Assembly: GCA_946007445.1 (NCBI GenBank)
Contig: CAMGAL010000059.1
Span: forward strand, 1 to 9,556
Direction: 5' to 3'
From: an uncultured Mediterranea sp.
Lineage (GTDB): Bacteria; Bacteroidota; Bacteroidia; Bacteroidales; Bacteroidaceae
Length of the DNA stretch: 9,556 nt
Position 1 is the first letter of the stretch, and each line of letters starts with the position of its first letter. A model generated the notes under the pieces. The model had not been told where the DNA came from and made no database searches. It saw only the letters and a list, made by a program, of their open reading frames with translations. Both the position numbers and the translations under genes were made by a program. This document shows positions 6,675 to 9,556 of the stretch, one piece after another.

Positions 6675-9173
6675 TTAGTTCAAGAAGTAGACGCGCTTCA
6701 CACGGTTGGACACGCTGGTCAGCACCTCGTAGGGGATGGTGTTCAGCGCATCGCTCAGCACCGTGATGGGCAGGTGGTCGCCGAAGATCTCTACGCTGTC
6801 GCCCTCGCGGCAGTCGATGTCGGTGACGTCTATCATGCAGACATCCATGCAGATGTTGCCCACATAGGGAGCCCGTTGCCCCTTCACCAGGCAGTAGGCG
6901 TGGCCGTTGCCCAGGTGACGGTTCAGTCCGTCGGCATAGCCGATGGGGATGGAGGCGATGCGTGAGGGACGCTGCAGGTGCCCCTTGCGGCTGTAGCCCA
7001 CGGTCTCTTCCTGCGGCACGTCGTGTATCTGCAGGATGGTGGTCTTCAGGGTGCTGACGTTGTGCATGATGGCATTCGTGATGGGGTTGATGCCATAGAG
7101 GCCGATGCCCAGACGCACCATGTCGAACTGTGCGCCGGGGAAGCGCTCGATGCCTGCCGAGTTGCAGATGTGGCGCAGTATCTTGTGCGGGAAGGCGGCT
7201 TGCAGCTCCGCCGAGGCAGCCTCGAAGGTCACTATCTGCTGCCGCGTGAAGGCATCAAACTGCGGCGAGTCGCTGCCCACGAAGTGCGAGAACACCGAGC
7301 GGACGATGACGGCGCTCTGTCCCTGCAGGCGCTCGATGAGGCGCGGCATCTCGTCGGGCGTGAAGCCCAGGCGGTGCATACCGGTGTCCAGCTTGATGTG
7401 GATGGGGAAGTGGGTGATGCCCTCCTTCTCGGCTTCGCGTATCAGGGCGTCCAGCAGGTGGAAGCTGTACACCTCCGGCTCCAGCTTATAGTCGAAGAGC
7501 GTCTTGAAGGCCGTCATCTCCGGGTTCATAATCAGGATGTTGGCTGTGATGCCCGATTTCCTCAGCTCCGAGCCCTCGTCGGCCACAGCCACCGCCAGGT
7601 AGTCCACGCGGTGCTCCTGCAAGGTCTTGGCCGTCTCATACGAGCCGGCGCCGTAGGCCGAGGCTTTCACCATGCAGACCATCTTGGTCTCGGGGCGCAG
7701 CAGCGAGCGGTAGTAGTCCAGATTCTCCACCATGGCGCCGAGGTTCACCTCGAGGATGGTCTCGTGCACCTTCTTCTCCAGCAGTTCGGTCAGGCGGTCG
7801 AAGCCATAGCGGCGGGCACCCTTGATGAGGATGATTTCGTCCTGCAGCTTCACCTCTCCGTGGTCAATGGCGGCCAGCAGGCTCTCCGTGGTGGGGAAGA
7901 AGGAGGCCTCCTTGCCGGAGAAGCAGTCGGAGCACGAGCAGATGTCCTGCCCCACGCCGATGATGCGCCCGATGCCCCGGCTGCCTATCAGTTTGGCCAC
8001 CTGCCAGTAGAGGGTAGGTGCGTTCTGCCCCGTCTGCAGCAGGTCAGAGAGTATCAGGGTGCGCTTCAGCCCCTTGTCCTCCGAGCCGCGGTAGAGGAAG
8101 TCCAGCGCAATGACCAGCGAGCCCAGGTCGCTGTTGTAGCTGTCGTTGATGAGCAGGCATCCGTTCTTGCCCTCCTTCACCTCCAGGCGCATGGCCACAG
8201 GCTCCAGCCGGCTCATCCGCTCGGTAATCTGCTCGGCGGGCAGCATCAGGTAGAGGCAGGCGGCCAGACAGTTGAGGGAGTTCTCGATGGAGGCATCGTC
8301 GATGAAGGGCAGGCTGAAGCTGTTCTCCATGCCCAGGTAGCGGTAGGTGATGGCCGTCGTCTCCGCCCCCTTCTCCACGCGGCTGATGTAGAGCGGCCTG
8401 TCGCGGTCGGTGCGGCTCCAGGCTAGCTCTCGCGCGGGCAGCATGGAGCGGGTCACGCAGTTGCTGATGAACTCGTTGTCGCCGTCATAGATCACCACGT
8501 CGCAGTCCTTGAAGAGGGTGAGCTTCTCCATACACTTCTCCTGCAGCGAGTAGAAGTTCTCCTGGTGGGCGCCCCCTATGCCGGTCAGGATGCCGATGGT
8601 AGGCTTGATGATGGTCTGCAGGGCGTGCATTTCGCCCGGCTCGGAGATGCCAGCCTCGATGAGGGCCAGGTCGTCAGCCTCGCTCATCTGCCACACCGAC
8701 AGGGGGACACCAATCTGCGAGTTGTAGCTGCGAGGCGAGCGCACGATGTGGTGGCAGCCGCAGAGCAACTGGTGCAGCCACTCCTTCACGATGGTCTTGC
8801 CGTTGCTGCCTGTGATGCCGATGACCGGTATGTCGAACTGCTCCCTGTGCTTCTCGGCCAGGCGCTGCAGCGCTTTCAGGGGGTTCTCCACCAGCAGGAA
8901 GTTGAATCCTCCCGCCGTCATCCACTCAGGATGCTGCTCCTGCAGGACGGGATATTCGGCCTTGCTCACCACGAAGTGGCGCACCCCGCGGTCGGCCAGC
9001 TCGGGCACATAGCGGATGCCGCTGTTGCGTCGGGTGGTCAGTGCAAAGAAGAGTGTAGACTCGGGGACTCTGCGCGAGCGGCGGTCGGTCAGCAGCCAGT
9101 CTATCCGGGCAGGAGCCTCTCCCACCCGCTTGGCGCCGATGATGTCGGCAATGGTTTCTATCGGGTACGACAT
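6675..9173 (-). CDS. Bifunctional UDP-MurNAc-tripeptide:D-Ala-D-Ala ligase / alanine racemase (MurF-Alr fusion)
   Basis: This 832-residue cytoplasmic fusion joins two steps of peptidoglycan precursor synthesis. The MurF half (about 1-465) adds D-Ala-D-Ala to UDP-MurNAc-tripeptide using ATP. It has the P-loop GITGSNGKT (119-127), RSYNSQIGVPLSVW (148-161), EAGISEPGEM (173-182), the GGAH block (200-203) and NDSYNSDLGSL (343-353), the equivalent of the usual NDAYNAN. The Alr half (about 470-832) interconverts L- and D-alanine with PLP. It has the PLP lysine Lys503 in MVKASAYGAG, KLDTGMHRLGF (594-604), the catalytic Tyr727 in TVGYSRKG, IPIGYADGLNR (742-751) and GNICMD (772-777). Both active sites look complete. 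Fusions of this kind are known in Bacteroidetes. ATG 9171-9173 overlaps the end of the GSCFA gene by 16 bases in another frame, indicating translational coupling; tatA follows 38 bases later. Confidence 0.96.
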   Translation of the reverse strand: MSYPIETIADIIGAKRVGEAPARIDWLLTDRRSRRVPESTLFFALTTRRNSGIRYVPELADRGVRHFVVSKAEYPVLQEQHPEWMTAGGFNFLLVENPLKALQRLAEKHREQFDIPVIGITGSNGKTIVKEWLHQLLCGCHHIVRSPRSYNSQIGVPLSVWQMSEADDLALIEAGISEPGEMHALQTIIKPTIGILTGIGGAHQENFYSLQEKCMEKLTLFKDCDVVIYDGDNEFISNCVTRSMLPARELAWSRTDRDRPLYISRVEKGAETTAITYRYLGMENSFSLPFIDDASIENSLNCLAACLYLMLPAEQITERMSRLEPVAMRLEVKEGKNGCLLINDSYNSDLGSLVIALDFLYRGSEDKGLKRTLILSDLLQTGQNAPTLYWQVAKLIGSRGIGRIIGVGQDICSCSDCFSGKEASFFPTTESLLAAIDHGEVKLQDEIILIKGARRYGFDRLTELLEKKVHETILEVNLGAMVENLDYYRSLLRPETKMVCMVKASAYGAGSYETAKTLQEHRVDYLAVAVADEGSELRKSGITANILIMNPEMTAFKTLFDYKLEPEVYSFHLLDALIREAEKEGITHFPIHIKLDTGMHRLGFTPDEMPRLIERLQGQSAVIVRSVFSHFVGSDSPQFDAFTRQQIVTFEAASAELQAAFPHKILRHICNSAGIERFPGAQFDMVRLGIGLYGINPITNAIMHNVSTLKTTILQIHDVPQEETVGYSRKGHLQRPSRIASIPIGYADGLNRHLGNGHAYCLVKGQRAPYVGNICMDVCMIDVTDIDCREGDSVEIFGDHLPITVLSDALNTIPYEVLTSVSNRVKRVYFLN

Positions 9174-9556
9174 AATGCTTTTTCTTTTTCGAAGTCTAAA
9201 TACGGGAATTTCTCGTTAAGTCGTTCTATTTTTAACATTATTTGGGCTAAAAAACGGTGATGCTCCTCGCTGTCGGGGCGCAAGGGGCGGTGACCCAAGG
9301 CGCGGGCTATCTCTTCGCACCGGTCGATGAGCTGCTGCGTCTCGGGCGCGAAGCTGCACTGGGCGAAGCGTTCCCACACCAGCCCGATGGCCGTGGGCGA
9401 GGGGTGCACCAGGTCGTCGGCATAGAAGCGGTAGTCGCGCAGCTCGTCCGTCAGCAGTTCGTAGGCGGGGAAGTAGTGCACCTGCCCGGGGAACTCGCGG
9501 CAGAGAGCGTCGGCAGCCAGCAGCAGGATGGCCTTGCTCAGCTGGTTGGCATGGAG
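9158..9556 (-). CDS. GSCFA-domain protein, C-terminal part (probable SGNH-type hydrolase)
   Basis: The frame enters from the right edge and runs 132 residues to TAG (9160-9158); the N-terminus lies outside the window. Visible blocks LSKAILLLAADAL, YFPAYELLTDELRDYRFYADDLVHPS and GLVWERF fit the C-terminal half of the GSCFA family, common in Bacteroidetes and without a well-defined function. The DLVHP segment (Asp48, His51 of the fragment) resembles the D-x-x-H block that supplies catalytic Asp and His in GDSL/SGNH esterases, which supports a hydrolase or esterase role. The Ser block should be upstream and cannot be checked here. The gene end overlaps murF-alr by 16 bases, so the two are probably co-expressed and translationally coupled. 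This hints at an envelope-related job, but the substrate is unknown. Confidence 0.85.
   Translation of the reverse strand, partial: LHANQLSKAILLLAADALCREFPGQVHYFPAYELLTDELRDYRFYADDLVHPSPTAIGLVWERFAQCSFAPETQQLIDRCEEIARALGHRPLRPDSEEHHRFLAQIMLKIERLNEKFPYLDFEKEKALCRTR

Noticed and set aside
6978..8426. A 482-codon open frame on the + strand
   Set aside because: It is antisense to murF-alr, whose two active sites are fully conserved. The antisense product is His/Val/Gln/Ala-rich with no domain.

Overview
The window looks like chromosomal DNA of a gut-type Bacteroidales bacterium, probably Bacteroidaceae (Bacteroides/Phocaeicola-like). The evidence is a MurF-alanine racemase fusion typical of Bacteroidetes, a two-gene TatA-TatC system with no TatB, a GSCFA-domain gene, a PA14-containing GH3 glycosidase, A/T-rich start regions instead of Shine-Dalgarno sites, and a match to the Bacteroides promoter pattern (TTG, 20 bases, TAnnTTTG). 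The coding DNA, above all the minus-strand genes, is visibly GC-rich. I cannot name a species.

Layout: bases 1-2166 (+) hold most of a family 3 glycoside hydrolase cut by the left edge. Bases 2167-2535 are an A/T-richer intergenic region between convergent genes. It holds several hairpins, a strong minus-strand intrinsic terminator and a minus-strand promoter-like site about 75 bases upstream of it. Everything from 9556 down to 2536 lies on the minus strand and reads like one operon, in the order: GSCFA-domain protein (partial), murF-alr fusion (16-base overlap), tatA (38-base gap), tatC (109-base gap with a 14-bp perfect palindrome), and a 1002-aa nuclease-helicase (5-base gap). The terminator at 2371-2404 would end this transcript.

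The operon mixes cell-envelope work (D-Ala supply and its addition to the peptidoglycan precursor; Tat export of folded proteins; a probable SGNH-type hydrolase) with a Dna2-like DNA-processing enzyme. The glycosidase is a separate polysaccharide-degradation gene converging on it.

I found no mobile element, CRISPR array, tRNA or rRNA, and no clearly new multi-gene system. The least explained items are a possible 70-75 nt small RNA at 2371-2445 (-), the palindrome between tatA and tatC, and a Dna2-like nuclease-helicase without the usual iron-sulfur cysteine cluster, apparently co-transcribed with tat genes.
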